A stretch of 64,000 nucleotides of DNA from Halobacterium salinarum DSM 3754. GTDB taxonomy: Archaea > Halobacteriota > Halobacteria > Halobacteriales > Halobacteriaceae. Position numbers and translations under genes: made by a program. Location of the stretch: contig NZ_VRYN01000001.1 of the NCBI RefSeq assembly GCF_008124605.1, positions 732,772-796,771 on the forward strand. Reading direction: 5' to 3'. The notes below the pieces were generated by a model that saw nothing but the letters and a program-made list of their open reading frames with translations, searched no databases and was not told the origin of the DNA. Positions within the stretch are counted from its first letter, which is position 1, and each line of letters begins with the position of its first letter. Below, one piece after another: positions 12,364 through 21,112 of this stretch.

Positions 12364-12852
12364 TCACCCGCCCACCGACGGCGTGACCCGGATGCCAGCC
12401 CGTCCGTTGAGCCCACGCACCACCGGATCACGCCGCCCCCCGTCGACCACCACCGCTTCCGCGACCCCGCCTGCGACCGCCGCCTCGGCCGCCACCACCG
12501 CCTCCGACACGCCGTCGGCGTCCGCCACCACCACCAGCGAGGCGTCCAACGCCCCGGCGATGGCGGCCGCCGCGCGGTCGACGTCTCCCGACACCACGGG
12601 CACGCACCCGGCGTCGCACTCCTCGGCCAGCACGGCCGCACTCACACACTCCCGGTCCCCCGCCAGGACGGCCGCCTCGTCGAGCGCCACGCCCGGTACG
12701 CCGACCGCCCGGAACGCCGCCAGCACGTCCTCCGCGGCCACTGCCCCGCCGCACACGACCACGACCGCCTCGCCGTTCGCCGCGAGATGCGCCACATCGG
12801 CCGCCGCCACTCCCGGATCGCCGGCCGCACTGAGCGCCACGACGACCGTCAT
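12364..12852 (-). pseudogene. Degenerate amino-acid kinase, relic of ArgB/LysZ (acetylglutamate or LysW-aminoadipate kinase)
   Basis: An intact 162-codon frame that looks like a shrunken haloarchaeal ArgB/LysZ. Residues about 20-37 (ADVAHLAANGEAVVVVCGG) and about 98-120 (DRAAAAIAGALDASLVVVAD) resemble two blocks of the kinase. The C-terminal DPVVRGLNG with VTPS resembles the family end. The normal protein has about 270-300 residues. The N-terminal phosphate loop with its lysine (KxGG) is replaced by ALSAAG, the NAD motif before DRAAAA is lost, and about 100 residues of the substrate-binding middle are missing. It lies 15 bp behind argH, where other haloarchaea carry the arg cluster that includes argB. 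It could still make a protein, but kinase activity is unlikely. Confidence 0.6.
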
Positions 12853-12867
12853 CCGCCCCGCCCCCAC

Positions 12868-14325
12868 TCACACATACCCCGACACCTCCGCGGCCAGCGC
12901 GTCCGCAGCGTCCGCCAGCGACGCCCGTTCGGCCGCCAGCGCCGCCTCGTCGGCGTCGATCCCGTCGCGCACGTCCGCCACGGCGGCCTCGACGGCCGCC
13001 GGTGCCGGGCCGCCCGCCGAATCCCTAGCGGCGACGCTCTCCACGGGATCCAGCGCGTCAGCCACCGCCGCCGGCTCCACGACCGCGGACAACGGCTCCC
13101 CGGTCACCGCCTCGGTCGCGGCCGCCACCGCGTCCAGGGTCGCCCCCTCGCCGCCGCGCTCGGCCGCCAGCGCCACGACCTCGTGGGCCGTCCGGAACGG
13201 CAGCCCCCCCGCCGCGAGCGCGTCCGCCACACCGGTCGCGGTCGAAAACCCCTCGCCCGCCGCGGCTTCGAGGTCGTCAGCGGGCCAGCCCGCGGTCGCC
13301 ACCACGCCCGCCGCCACCTCGACCGCGCTGGTCACGCCATCCACGGCGGTCCACGCGTGCCCGGTCGCACGCTGCAGGTCGCGGTTGTACGCCCGCGGCA
13401 GCCCCTGCAGCGTCGTCGCGAGGGCCTGCTGCGCGCCCACCGCGTCGCCCGCGGTCGCGCGCACCAACTCCATGGTGTCCGGGTTCTTCTTCTGGGGCAT
13501 GATCGACGACGTCGACGCGTAGTCGTCGCTCACCTCGACGAACCCGCGGTTCGCGAAGAACACCACGTCCGCGGCCAGCCCCGAACACGTCACCGCCACC
13601 GACGCCAGCGCGCTCACCGCCTCCAGCAGGAAATCACGGCTGGCGGCGGCGTCGGCCGCGTTCGCCACGACGCCGTCGAACCCCAGCAGGGCGGCCGTGC
13701 GCTCGCGGTCGACGCCGAAGGTGGTGCCGGCGAACGCCGCCGCGCCCAGCGGCGACTCGTTCGTGCGCCCGTAGGCGTCGCACAGCCGGCCGGTGTCACG
13801 GGCGAGCGTCCCCGCGTACGAGAGCGCCCAGTGCGCGACGGTCGTCGGCTGTGCGGGCTGCAGGTGCGTGAACCCCGGCATCACCGTCTCGGCCTCCGCC
13901 GCCGCGACGTCGGCCAGCGCACTCCGCAGCGCCACCACGGCCTCGACGGCGTCCAGCAGGTCCGCGCGCAGCCGGTACCGGATGCACGCCGCCACCTCGT
14001 CGTTGCGCGACCGCGCGGTGTGTAGCTTCCCGCCGTCACGCCCGACAGCCTCCACGACCGCCGTCTCGATGGCCTCGTGCACGTCCTCGCCCGGGGGAAG
14101 CGCGTCGAACCCCGCCGCCTCAACGTCGGCCAGCGCGCCCAGGATCGCCGCCGCCGCCTCGTCGCCGATAATATCCTGCTCGGCGAGCATCACGACGTGT
14201 GCGCGGTCCACCGCGAGGTCCGCCTCGAAGATGCGGCCGTCGCCGTCCATCGACGAGAGGAACGAGCGTGCGGGCCCGCCGCTGAACCGGTCGCGGCGCA
14301 CCACCGGATCGCCGCCCCCGGTCAT
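12868..14325 (-). CDS. argH: Argininosuccinate lyase
   Basis: A 485-residue member of the fumarase/aspartase superfamily that splits argininosuccinate into arginine and fumarate. The signature loop TSSIMPQKKNPD near residue 275 carries the catalytic serine; HTARSRNDEVA and TxxQxAQPTTVAHW blocks are also present. The ATG at 14325 overlaps the argG stop by ATGA, so the two are translationally coupled. The frame continues to 14613, but that part is the antisense shadow of argG. Confidence 0.93.
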   Translation of the reverse strand: MTGGGDPVVRRDRFSGGPARSFLSSMDGDGRIFEADLAVDRAHVVMLAEQDIIGDEAAAAILGALADVEAAGFDALPPGEDVHEAIETAVVEAVGRDGGKLHTARSRNDEVAACIRYRLRADLLDAVEAVVALRSALADVAAAEAETVMPGFTHLQPAQPTTVAHWALSYAGTLARDTGRLCDAYGRTNESPLGAAAFAGTTFGVDRERTAALLGFDGVVANAADAAASRDFLLEAVSALASVAVTCSGLAADVVFFANRGFVEVSDDYASTSSIMPQKKNPDTMELVRATAGDAVGAQQALATTLQGLPRAYNRDLQRATGHAWTAVDGVTSAVEVAAGVVATAGWPADDLEAAAGEGFSTATGVADALAAGGLPFRTAHEVVALAAERGGEGATLDAVAAATEAVTGEPLSAVVEPAAVADALDPVESVAARDSAGGPAPAAVEAAVADVRDGIDADEAALAAERASLADAADALAAEVSGYV

Positions 14326-15512
14326 TTGTTGCCGTCGAACGCCGCGTTCGCCAACCGCGACTGGAAGCCGTGGTACTTCGCGACCCCCGTGGCGTCGGCC
14401 TGCTCGATCCCCGCCACGGTCTCGGTGTTGAACGACGCCGCGTCCGCGGAGTACACCGCGTGCTCGCTCTCGCGGGCGATCGGGCGCGCCCGCCCGCCCT
14501 CGAAGGCGATGGTCACCGTGCCACTGACCGCCGACTGGGTTTCGTCCAGATACCCGTTCAGCGCGTCCATCAGCGGATGCTCGACGACCCCCTCGTAGGC
14601 CTTTTGCGCCCACTGCTGGCTCACCGCCGCGGTGAAATCCCGCTCGGCCTTCGTCAACACGAGCCCCTCCAAGGCCTTGTGGGCCGCCAGCAGCGTGGTC
14701 GCGGCCGGATGCTCGTAGTTCTCGCGGACTTTCAACCCCAGCATGCGGTCTTCGAGCATGTCCGTGCGGCCGACGCCGTAGCTCCCCGCGCGGTCGTTCA
14801 GCGCCTCGATGAGCGCCACCGGCTCCATCGCCGTCCCGTCGACGGCCACCGGCACCCCGGCCTCGAAGGTGATGTCGACGGTGCCCGTCTCACCGCTCGG
14901 CGCGTCGGTCCACGCGTAGATGTCCGCGGGCGGCTGGTAGTCGGGCTCCTCCAGGTGGCCGCCCTCCACGCTGCGACTCCAGAGGTTCGTGTCGATGCTC
15001 CACTCGCCCTCGTTGCCCGCCTCCACCGGGAGGTCGCGCTCGGCGGCGTACTCGATCTCCCACTCGCGGGTCAACCCGAGCTCGCGGACGGGCGCACACA
15101 CCTCGTGATCGCTGGCGCGCCACACCGCCTCGAAGCGCAACTGGTCGTTTCCCTTCCCCGTGCAGCCGTGGGCCAGCGCCGCACAGCCCTCGGCTTCGGC
15201 CACCGACAGGATGGCGTCGGCGATGATCGGGCGGGCAAGCGCGGTGCCGAGCGGATACCCCTGGTAGGTCGCGTTGGCACGCACGGCGTCGAAACACAGC
15301 GCGGCGAACTCGGCCGTGGCGTCGACGACGTGGTGCTCGACGCCCAGCGCGGCGGCGGTCTCCCGGGCCGCCGCGAACTCGGCGTCGGGCTGCCCGACGT
15401 CGACGGTGACGCCGATCACGTCGTCGTAGCCGTACTCCTCTTTCAACAGCGGGACACAGACTGTCGTGTCGAGCCCGCCCGAGAAGGCGAGCGCGACGGT
15501 TCCTGATGGCAT
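14322..15512 (-). CDS. argG: Argininosuccinate synthase
   Basis: A 396-residue enzyme that joins citrulline and aspartate with ATP hydrolysis to give argininosuccinate. The N-terminal AFSGGLDTTV is the PP-loop of this ATP pyrophosphatase family, and CTGKGNDQLRFE is the conserved substrate block. First gene of argG-argH-(kinase relic). A TATA-like CTATAGC lies on the minus strand around 15580, which would give a leader of about 40 nt; no better box is seen closer. Confidence 0.94.
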   Translation of the reverse strand: MPSGTVALAFSGGLDTTVCVPLLKEEYGYDDVIGVTVDVGQPDAEFAAARETAAALGVEHHVVDATAEFAALCFDAVRANATYQGYPLGTALARPIIADAILSVAEAEGCAALAHGCTGKGNDQLRFEAVWRASDHEVCAPVRELGLTREWEIEYAAERDLPVEAGNEGEWSIDTNLWSRSVEGGHLEEPDYQPPADIYAWTDAPSGETGTVDITFEAGVPVAVDGTAMEPVALIEALNDRAGSYGVGRTDMLEDRMLGLKVRENYEHPAATTLLAAHKALEGLVLTKAERDFTAAVSQQWAQKAYEGVVEHPLMDALNGYLDETQSAVSGTVTIAFEGGRARPIARESEHAVYSADAASFNTETVAGIEQADATGVAKYHGFQSRLANAAFDGNK

Positions 15513-15785
15513 TGTGTATGTAGCGTATCGCAGTGGTCGAACGGCGGTGCGGTCGACGACGAACGGTAGAACAGGGCTAGCTATAGGGGGTCACGGGGAC
15601 CCCGTCGTCGTCGGCGCTGCGACACGCCAGCCGCGGCGCTCCCGGCGGACAGCGGCGACCGCACGCTGGTGGGAGCCGGCGGCGTCATCTACCTCCGAGA
15701 AACGCAGCCACCGAGTTAAACGTTTCCTGGCAACTAGTCACATGGAAGTCGGTAGGCTCTTAGTCGTCGTCACGCAACCCCTCCC

Positions 15786-15980
15786 ATGCCCCGCGCACGC
15801 GGCGCGCTCGACACGGACTCGCTGGTGAAAATCGCCCTCGCGCTGGTCGTCGTCTGGCTCGCGATCGAAGTCCTCGATGCACTCCTCGGCGCGCTCACCG
15901 CCGCTCTCCGGCTCGCACGCCCACTCATCGCGCTCGTGATCGTCATCGTCGTTGCCCTCTGGCTGCTCGACGAACTGTAG
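15786..15980 (+). CDS. Small two-helix membrane protein
   Basis: A 64-residue protein with two hydrophobic stretches, about residues 14-34 and 44-63, separated by a short basic LRLARP turn; it would sit as a hairpin in the membrane. No functional motif is visible. Upstream, GAGTTAAACG around 15710-15720 could be a TATA element with a leader of about 40 nt. Similar tiny membrane proteins of unknown role are common in haloarchaea. Confidence 0.55.
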   Translation: MPRARGALDTDSLVKIALALVVVWLAIEVLDALLGALTAALRLARPLIALVIVIVVALWLLDEL

Positions 15981-16023
15981 GAACAACGTCAGGGCTTTCA
16001 CGATCCACGCCCGACGGACGGGC

Positions 16024-16551
16024 GTGTACAGCGTGAACGCGCCGGTTCCGCCCGCCGTCAACGAGATCGCGGCCGACCTCCGGCCCGCGCTCACCGAGTT
16101 CGATCGCGTCCGCCAGCGCCACGAACAGACGCTGCTGGTCAAGCGCGTGCCCGCCGACACCCGCAAGGAAGCGCTGGCGGCGTGGCAGACCGCCCAGGAC
16201 GCCCTCCAAGGCGCGCCCGCCGCCCAAGCCCGCATCTCGGAGATCGACACCTTCCAGAACCCGCCCAACGGCTCCAGTCCGGTCGTCTACCTCGCCGTCG
16301 AGAGCCCCGGCATCCACCACCTCCACGACCGCCTCTGTGACCCCTTCGACCCCGTTCCCGTGATGGAGGGCGGCGACGACTACGACCCCCACGTCACGCT
16401 GGCCCGCGACGCCGACGGGTTCCGCGGCCAGCGCGCCGTCGACGCCATCGACGGCCGCGCGGTCGGCCCCGTCACCTGGACCATCGACGAACTCTCCCTC
16501 TACGACGCCACCGTCGGCGAACCCGTCGACACCGTCTCGCTGCCGGCGTAA
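16024..16551 (+). CDS. 2'-5' RNA ligase/cyclic phosphodiesterase-like protein (2H family)
   Basis: A 175-residue protein of the 2H phosphoesterase superfamily. The second motif HVTLARD is clear near residue 128; the first is weaker, around RHEQTLLVKR. Such enzymes act on 2',3'-cyclic or 2'-5' RNA ends. The GTG at 16024 is chosen because YSVNAPVPPAV is the usual beginning of the domain. It is 43 bp downstream of the small membrane protein and could be cotranscribed with it; it converges with the XPD-like helicase, 6 bp apart. Confidence 0.75.
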   Translation: MYSVNAPVPPAVNEIAADLRPALTEFDRVRQRHEQTLLVKRVPADTRKEALAAWQTAQDALQGAPAAQARISEIDTFQNPPNGSSPVVYLAVESPGIHHLHDRLCDPFDPVPVMEGGDDYDPHVTLARDADGFRGQRAVDAIDGRAVGPVTWTIDELSLYDATVGEPVDTVSLPA

Positions 16552-16557
16552 CGCCGC

Positions 16558-18789
16558 CTACGGAGTCGGCGGATCGCCACCGTACGCCCCCAGATCGCCG
16601 TAGAAGTTCAACAACGAGAACCGCAGCTTCTCCGGATCGACGTCCACCATCTCCGCGCGCTCGCTCGGCGGGAACGTCGGGTTCACCGAATACTTCTGCA
16701 TCCCGGTGCGGCTCGCGGCCGTGTACCGCCGATCGACCAACATCCGCACGCCGAAGTCCTCCGGCGACCGAATCACGCGCCCCATCGCCTGGCGGGTCTT
16801 CCGCACGGTCGGGATCTCCACCGCGTACCGCCAGCCGGCGTCCTGGCGGTCGCTGCGAAGTCCCTGGTCGGCATCGCGGTCCGCGAACGCCTGGGCGTAC
16901 GCGTCCTGGACGGCCTCGGTCCGCGCGTCCAGATGCGGGTACGGGACGCCGACGACCGCGACCGTCCGCGCGTCGTCACCGTCGAAGCTCACGCCCTCGG
17001 CCAGGGTCCCCCACAGCGAGGTGAACAGCGCGCCGTCCCCGTCGGCGACGAACGCCTCCCGGAGGTCGTCAGCCGCCACCCCCGGTTCGTCCAGATACCG
17101 CGTGGCGTCGCAGTCCGCCAGCAGGTCGTGGTAGCGCTTCGCCTCGGCGTAACTCGGGAAGAAAAACAGACAGTTGCCCGGCGTGTACGCCGCGGCGTCC
17201 CGGAGCGCGCCCGCGACCGCCTGCTGGGTCGCGCGGTCCTCGCGGTTCGAGGAGAACAACGGCTCGGTGTCGACGGCGAACGTCCGGCGGCGATCCTCGG
17301 GGAACTGCAGCCCGAACGCCAACTCAACGGGGTCGTCCAACCCCAACACGTCGCCGATCACGTCGAAGGGCCGCAGCGTCGCACTCATCAGGACGCTTGC
17401 GTGCACGGCGTCGAACAGGTCGGTGGTCACCTCCCGCGGGATGCAGGTGTAGCGCTCGGCCCGCCCGTACACCGCCTCGGTGCGGTCGTCGCGGCGCACC
17501 GCCGCCGTCGGATACTGCCCGAACTCGCCGCCGCGCTCGACGTACGCCTCTACGAACTCGGCGGCGGCCAGCACGTGGCACTCCCGGCGGGTCGTCGCGT
17601 CGCCGTTCCGATACGCGTCCTCGTACTCCCCGTCCAGGTACTCCCCCAACCCCAGGGCGTCGGTGACGTCCTCGGTGATCCCCGGGCCGGTGTACGACTG
17701 GAGGAACGCCAGCGTCAGGTCGTCCCGGCGGTCGTCGTTGGCGACCGGCACGTCCACCCAGTTCGACTCCACCGCCGACTTCGTGTCCGCCGGTCCATCA
17801 CCGCCCGGACGCAGCGCGTCCTCGTAGGTCTCGACGAGCGCATCCCGGAACGCCCCGAGCACGCGCTCGGCGGCCGCTGCCCGCTGATCGCTCGTGTCCT
17901 GGAGCTCGTCCAGGGCGCTGTCGAGGGTCTGTTCGGTGAGCGTCTCGGCGGCGTGGTCGCGGGCGGCGTCCTCGATGTTGTGCGCCTCGTCGAACACCAC
18001 CACCACGTCCTCGGGGTCCCGGCCCAACCAGCGGAAGAACTGCGCCCGAATCCCCGGGTCCAACAGGTGGTGGTAGTTGCAGACCGCCAGATCCACGCCC
18101 TCGATGCCGTCCTTGAGGAGCTCGTACCCGCAGAACCCCGCCTCCTCGGCGTAGCCGTAGATGTCCTCCGGGGTGCGGACGTCGTCGTACAGCCACTGGT
18201 AGAACTCGTCGGTGTTCCCCACGAGGTTCTGGCGGTAGCGCTCGCAGACGTTGCCGTCCTGGAGGGCCGCCAACTCCGACTCGACGGCTTCCAGCTCGTC
18301 CATGACGGCCTGCCGGGCGTCGGCGGCCTCGGTGTCGCCGTCCTGTGCCTCGTCGAGCAGAGCGCGCTGGCGTTCTTCGAGCTGGCGTTTGTCCCGGGTG
18401 GCGTCCACGAGCTCGTGGGTGTTGTCCCGCAGCACCTGGCACTCCTCGTAGTCCACGTCGATGTGACACATCGACCCCTTGCCCTTGAACACGACCGCGC
18501 GGATGGGTTCGGTGGCGTGTATCTCGCGGGCCTCGCGCACGAACTGGCGCATCTGCTGGTGGACGTTGGTCGTGATGACGACCGTTTTGTCCTCGGCCTG
18601 GGCGTGCGACAGCGCCGGCGCGAGCGCGGCAAGGGTTTTGCCCGTTCCGCACGCCCCCTCGAACAACACGTTGGTGCCGCCGTCGAGCGCGTCCCGGATC
18701 GCGTCCATCGCGGCCCGCTGGTTGTCGTACGGCGACGGCTTCGGGAAGAACTGCATGTAGTCGGGGGTGTCGTCTCTGCGTGCGGCCAC
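16558..18789 (-). CDS. XPD/Rad3-like 5'-3' DNA helicase with Fe-S cluster domain
   Basis: A 743-residue SF2 helicase, longer than most archaeal XPD proteins (about 550-650). Walker A is GACGTGKTLAA near residue 45; the DEAH box is VVFDEAHNIEDAA near 265; motif VI is QAMGRVIRSPEDFG near 690. Four cysteines (KGSMC, EEC, NVC, GFC) in the first third fit the XPD 4Fe-4S cluster; between the second and third lies an insert of about 80 residues rich in Glu, Gln, Arg and Ala that looks coiled coil. It probably unwinds DNA during nucleotide excision repair or at stalled forks. A second family member lies at 38690-40483. Confidence 0.88.
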   Translation of the reverse strand: MAARRDDTPDYMQFFPKPSPYDNQRAAMDAIRDALDGGTNVLFEGACGTGKTLAALAPALSHAQAEDKTVVITTNVHQQMRQFVREAREIHATEPIRAVVFKGKGSMCHIDVDYEECQVLRDNTHELVDATRDKRQLEERQRALLDEAQDGDTEAADARQAVMDELEAVESELAALQDGNVCERYRQNLVGNTDEFYQWLYDDVRTPEDIYGYAEEAGFCGYELLKDGIEGVDLAVCNYHHLLDPGIRAQFFRWLGRDPEDVVVVFDEAHNIEDAARDHAAETLTEQTLDSALDELQDTSDQRAAAAERVLGAFRDALVETYEDALRPGGDGPADTKSAVESNWVDVPVANDDRRDDLTLAFLQSYTGPGITEDVTDALGLGEYLDGEYEDAYRNGDATTRRECHVLAAAEFVEAYVERGGEFGQYPTAAVRRDDRTEAVYGRAERYTCIPREVTTDLFDAVHASVLMSATLRPFDVIGDVLGLDDPVELAFGLQFPEDRRRTFAVDTEPLFSSNREDRATQQAVAGALRDAAAYTPGNCLFFFPSYAEAKRYHDLLADCDATRYLDEPGVAADDLREAFVADGDGALFTSLWGTLAEGVSFDGDDARTVAVVGVPYPHLDARTEAVQDAYAQAFADRDADQGLRSDRQDAGWRYAVEIPTVRKTRQAMGRVIRSPEDFGVRMLVDRRYTAASRTGMQKYSVNPTFPPSERAEMVDVDPEKLRFSLLNFYGDLGAYGGDPPTP

Positions 18790-18811
18790 GGTGTCCCGGA
18801 ATACGAACGGC

Positions 18812-18824
18812 TTGCAGTATAAAC
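18812..18824 (-). promoter_or_regulatory. TATA box of the XPD-like helicase gene
   Basis: Read on the minus strand, AGGTTTATACTGC is centred about 28 bp before the ATG at 18789, matching the haloarchaeal consensus closely. Confidence 0.7.
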
Positions 18825-18910
18825 CTCCGGCTCAGCGCGACGACCGCCACAAACGCCCTGTTTTAGGCCGACCAAAACACATATGATAGCACCGCTGCAT
18901 AGGGCCTGAT

Positions 18911-19054
18911 ATGCCAGTTACGCGGGACGCTGACGACGACACCGAAGACCGCCTCACCGCCCTCCAATCTTCGCCGGAGCGAACCGTATTCACCGAGGAT
19001 GGCAACGCCGACGGCTGGCTCTCGACGGACCTCACGGTAGACGTCGAACGCTAG
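18911..19054 (+). CDS. Small acidic haloarchaeal protein (DUF7331-like)
   Basis: A 47-codon frame encoding a very acidic peptide (TRDADDDTEDRL at the start; WLSTDLTVDVER at the end). A TATA-like CACATATGATAG lies about 27 bp upstream of the ATG. From memory this fits a family of roughly 50-residue haloarchaeal proteins of unknown function (DUF7331); that assignment was not checked. It is divergent from the helicase gene and converges with dpsA, 32 bp away. Confidence 0.6.
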   Translation: MPVTRDADDDTEDRLTALQSSPERTVFTEDGNADGWLSTDLTVDVER

Positions 19055-19086
19055 TCGCGAAAGAACAGTGGTGGGTTCTCGCCGGC

Positions 19087-19635
19087 TTACTCCAGGGCGC
19101 CCTGCGTGACGAGCGTGTCGTCCTCCAGGTAGTGCTCGATGTGGTGGGCGTCGTCTTCGAGCTCGATGAGCCCCTCACGGAGCATGTGTGCCGTCGCGTG
19201 GTCGCCGAGGTTCTCCGCGAGTTCGGTGTGTTCGCGGGTGGCCTCGATGATGTCCCCGTAGATCGCCATGTCGTTCGCCAGCGACGTCCGGATGTCGTAG
19301 ACGTCCTCGTCCTCGACGTCGACGGACGCCTCGGCCTGCAGTGTCTCGGGGCTGGCGTGGGGCACGCCACCAAGCGCTTGCACGCGCTCGGCGAGCTCGT
19401 CGGCGACCTCCTCGGCCGTCTCGGCGGCCTCACCGAGGAACAGGTGCAGGTCCCGGAACTCCGCCCCCTCCACGTTCCAGTGGTGCTTCTTGAGCTGGTG
19501 GTAGAGGACGTACACGTTCGCGAGATCGGCGTTCAGGGCGTCTACACACTGTTCGGCGCGGTCGGCGTCCATCCGCAGTGCGTCCGACCCTTCGACTTCA
19601 CCGGCGGTCGCTCGCGCGTTCTTTTGCGTGCTCAT
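19087..19635 (-). CDS. dpsA: DNA-protecting ferritin-like protein DpsA
   Basis: A 182-residue Dps protein, the length known for Halobacterium DpsA. Dps dodecamers oxidise and store iron and protect DNA against oxidative damage. The ferroxidase block QLKKHHWNVEG and RDLHLFLGE near residues 50-75 is conserved. The ATG at 19635 follows a TATA-like GCTTTAAGTG by about 28 bp; the frame upstream to 19863 is unsupported. An AT-rich imperfect palindrome further upstream (19685-19715) may be an operator. Confidence 0.95.
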   Translation of the reverse strand: MSTQKNARATAGEVEGSDALRMDADRAEQCVDALNADLANVYVLYHQLKKHHWNVEGAEFRDLHLFLGEAAETAEEVADELAERVQALGGVPHASPETLQAEASVDVEDEDVYDIRTSLANDMAIYGDIIEATREHTELAENLGDHATAHMLREGLIELEDDAHHIEHYLEDDTLVTQGALE

Positions 19636-19684
19636 AACGATTACACGTTGGACCGCCTGCCACTTAAAGCTTTCCGCTGCATCC

Positions 19685-19715
19685 AAATTTTGTTTGGCGT
19701 AGCAAAAACAAATTT
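19685..19715. promoter_or_regulatory. AT-rich imperfect inverted repeat upstream of dpsA
   Basis: AAATTTTGTTT and AAAACAAATTT form an imperfect palindrome around a short GC-rich centre, 50-80 bp upstream of the dpsA start and just beyond its TATA element. It is conspicuous in GC-rich surroundings and could bind a regulator such as a metal or redox sensor. It does not resemble the TTAGG-type Idr/SirR motif as I recall it. Binding is inference only. Confidence 0.4.
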
Positions 19716-19838
19716 CTTCGATAGCCGTTGTTATTCTCTGTGATTGCGTACTCGGGGCCACCCAAACACCACGCACAGCCGAGTGGGCCTCCCCACCGGC
19801 CGCAACGCTCACACGCCCCCACACACTACGCCACACCG

Positions 19839-20351
19839 ATGATCGCCGTCCTCGCGGACACACACAGCGACACCGACCACGCGCTCACCGGCCACGCCCG
19901 TCAGGCAGTCGCCGACGCCGACACCGTCGTGCACGCCGGCGACTTCACCACCGAATCGTCCCTGGACGCCTTCCACGACGCCGCCACCCGCCTCCACGCC
20001 GTCCACGGCAACGCCGACTCCCCCGCCGTCCGCGACCGCCTCCCGCCGGCCCGCACGATCACCACCGCCGGCCTCCGCATCGCGCTCACCCACCGCGAAC
20101 CCGGCGGCGACACGGCGCTGTCGCTGTTCGGCCGCGAACGAGGCGCCGACATCGTCGTCTCCGGGCACACCCACACCCCGACGCTCACCACCACGCCCAC
20201 AGCCGTCCTCCTCAACCCCGGTAGCCACGCCGACCCACGCGGCTCCCCGGCTGCACACGCGACTCTCCACCCAACCGACCACGGCGTCCGCATTGCGATC
20301 TCCACCCGCGACGGCGACACCATCCGCTCGACCCACGTCTCACGCGACTAG
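19839..20351 (+). CDS. YfcE/MJ0936-type metallophosphoesterase
   Basis: A 170-residue calcineurin-like phosphodiesterase. The metal-binding motifs are all present: DTHSD at residue 7, HAGDFT about 32-37, VHGNAD about 56, THRE about 86, and SGHTHTP near 108. Members hydrolyse phosphodiesters in vitro; the natural substrate is unknown. The ATG at 19839 starts directly at the first strand of the fold; the upstream frame is unsupported. It converges with the HTH gene that follows. Confidence 0.85.
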   Translation: MIAVLADTHSDTDHALTGHARQAVADADTVVHAGDFTTESSLDAFHDAATRLHAVHGNADSPAVRDRLPPARTITTAGLRIALTHREPGGDTALSLFGRERGADIVVSGHTHTPTLTTTPTAVLLNPGSHADPRGSPAAHATLHPTDHGVRIAISTRDGDTIRSTHVSRD

Positions 20352-20401
20352 CCTCGCACACTCGTCTACAGGCCCTTCAAGACGAGTGCCACGGGGTGGG
20401 T

Positions 20402-21034
20402 TCACCAGGCCGCCCTCGCCTTTGCGATCACGGCACCGACACCAAGCCCCACAACCAGCAGCCCACCACCGGCCACCACCGCCTCGCGAAGCCCATACCG
20501 CGCCACCTGCATCAGCGTCCACACGGCGTCCCAACTCGTGGCCGCCCCCGGAGCCGCCTGCGCCGCCGCACCGGTCCCGATCTGTACGCCGCTTGCACCG
20601 CCACCGCCGACGTGTTGCACCGCAACGGTCGCCAGACTCACCGCGCCGATCCCGCCGAACAACCCCGACAGCGCCGCCCGAACGCTCTCGCCGTCCTCTT
20701 CGCTGCCCGCGAACAACACCACCGGCGTGTCGCGCGCCCCGTACACGCTCATCTCCCGTCCCTTCGAGGAATACCGCGTGTCACACTCCTGGACCAACGC
20801 CGCGCCTTCGAGGCGATCGAGATGGTACTGGATGTTCTGCAGGGAGGTCTCCATGTCCGCGGCGAGTTCCGACGGCGTCGATGGCGTGTCGTGGACGGCC
20901 GCGTAGATGTCCCGCGCCGTCTCGGACCCCAGCGCCGACAGCAGCTGGTCCGCATCGTCGGAATCAACCCCGACAACCCGTGGGCCATCACTGGACGCCG
21001 ACGGCTCCGACGCCGATGGGAGGAGCCCGGTCAT
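20402..21034 (-). CDS. Winged-helix (ArsR-like) regulator with C-terminal membrane segments
   Basis: A 210-residue protein. Residues about 28-95 form a winged helix-turn-helix (LLSALGSETARDIYAAVHDTP, then ELAADMETSLQNIQYHLDRL), typical of ArsR-like haloarchaeal regulators. After a Gly/Ala-rich section there are two hydrophobic segments, one near 125-140 and a clear one at 185-205 (VVAGGGLLVVGLGVGAVIA). That suggests a DNA-binding domain tethered to the membrane. Target and signal are unknown. Confidence 0.7.
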   Translation of the reverse strand: MTGLLPSASEPSASSDGPRVVGVDSDDADQLLSALGSETARDIYAAVHDTPSTPSELAADMETSLQNIQYHLDRLEGAALVQECDTRYSSKGREMSVYGARDTPVVLFAGSEEDGESVRAALSGLFGGIGAVSLATVAVQHVGGGGASGVQIGTGAAAQAAPGAATSWDAVWTLMQVARYGLREAVVAGGGLLVVGLGVGAVIAKARAAW

Positions 21035-21112
21035 TACGAAACAGTATCACCAATCTATGATTAATGTTTTGTTACCTTGCGTGTGTATTCTTCCCGACGA
21101 CCCGAAACCACT

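Noticed and set aside
11894-13522. 542-codon Ala/Ser/Thr-rich frame opposite argH
   Set aside because: Looks like a serine/threonine-rich surface protein but is the complement of argH and the kinase relic, without signal peptide or TATA box.
15742-15828. 28-codon frame overlapping the start of the small two-helix membrane protein
   Set aside because: Out of frame with it, no conservation clue, and its end is Arg-rich random sequence.
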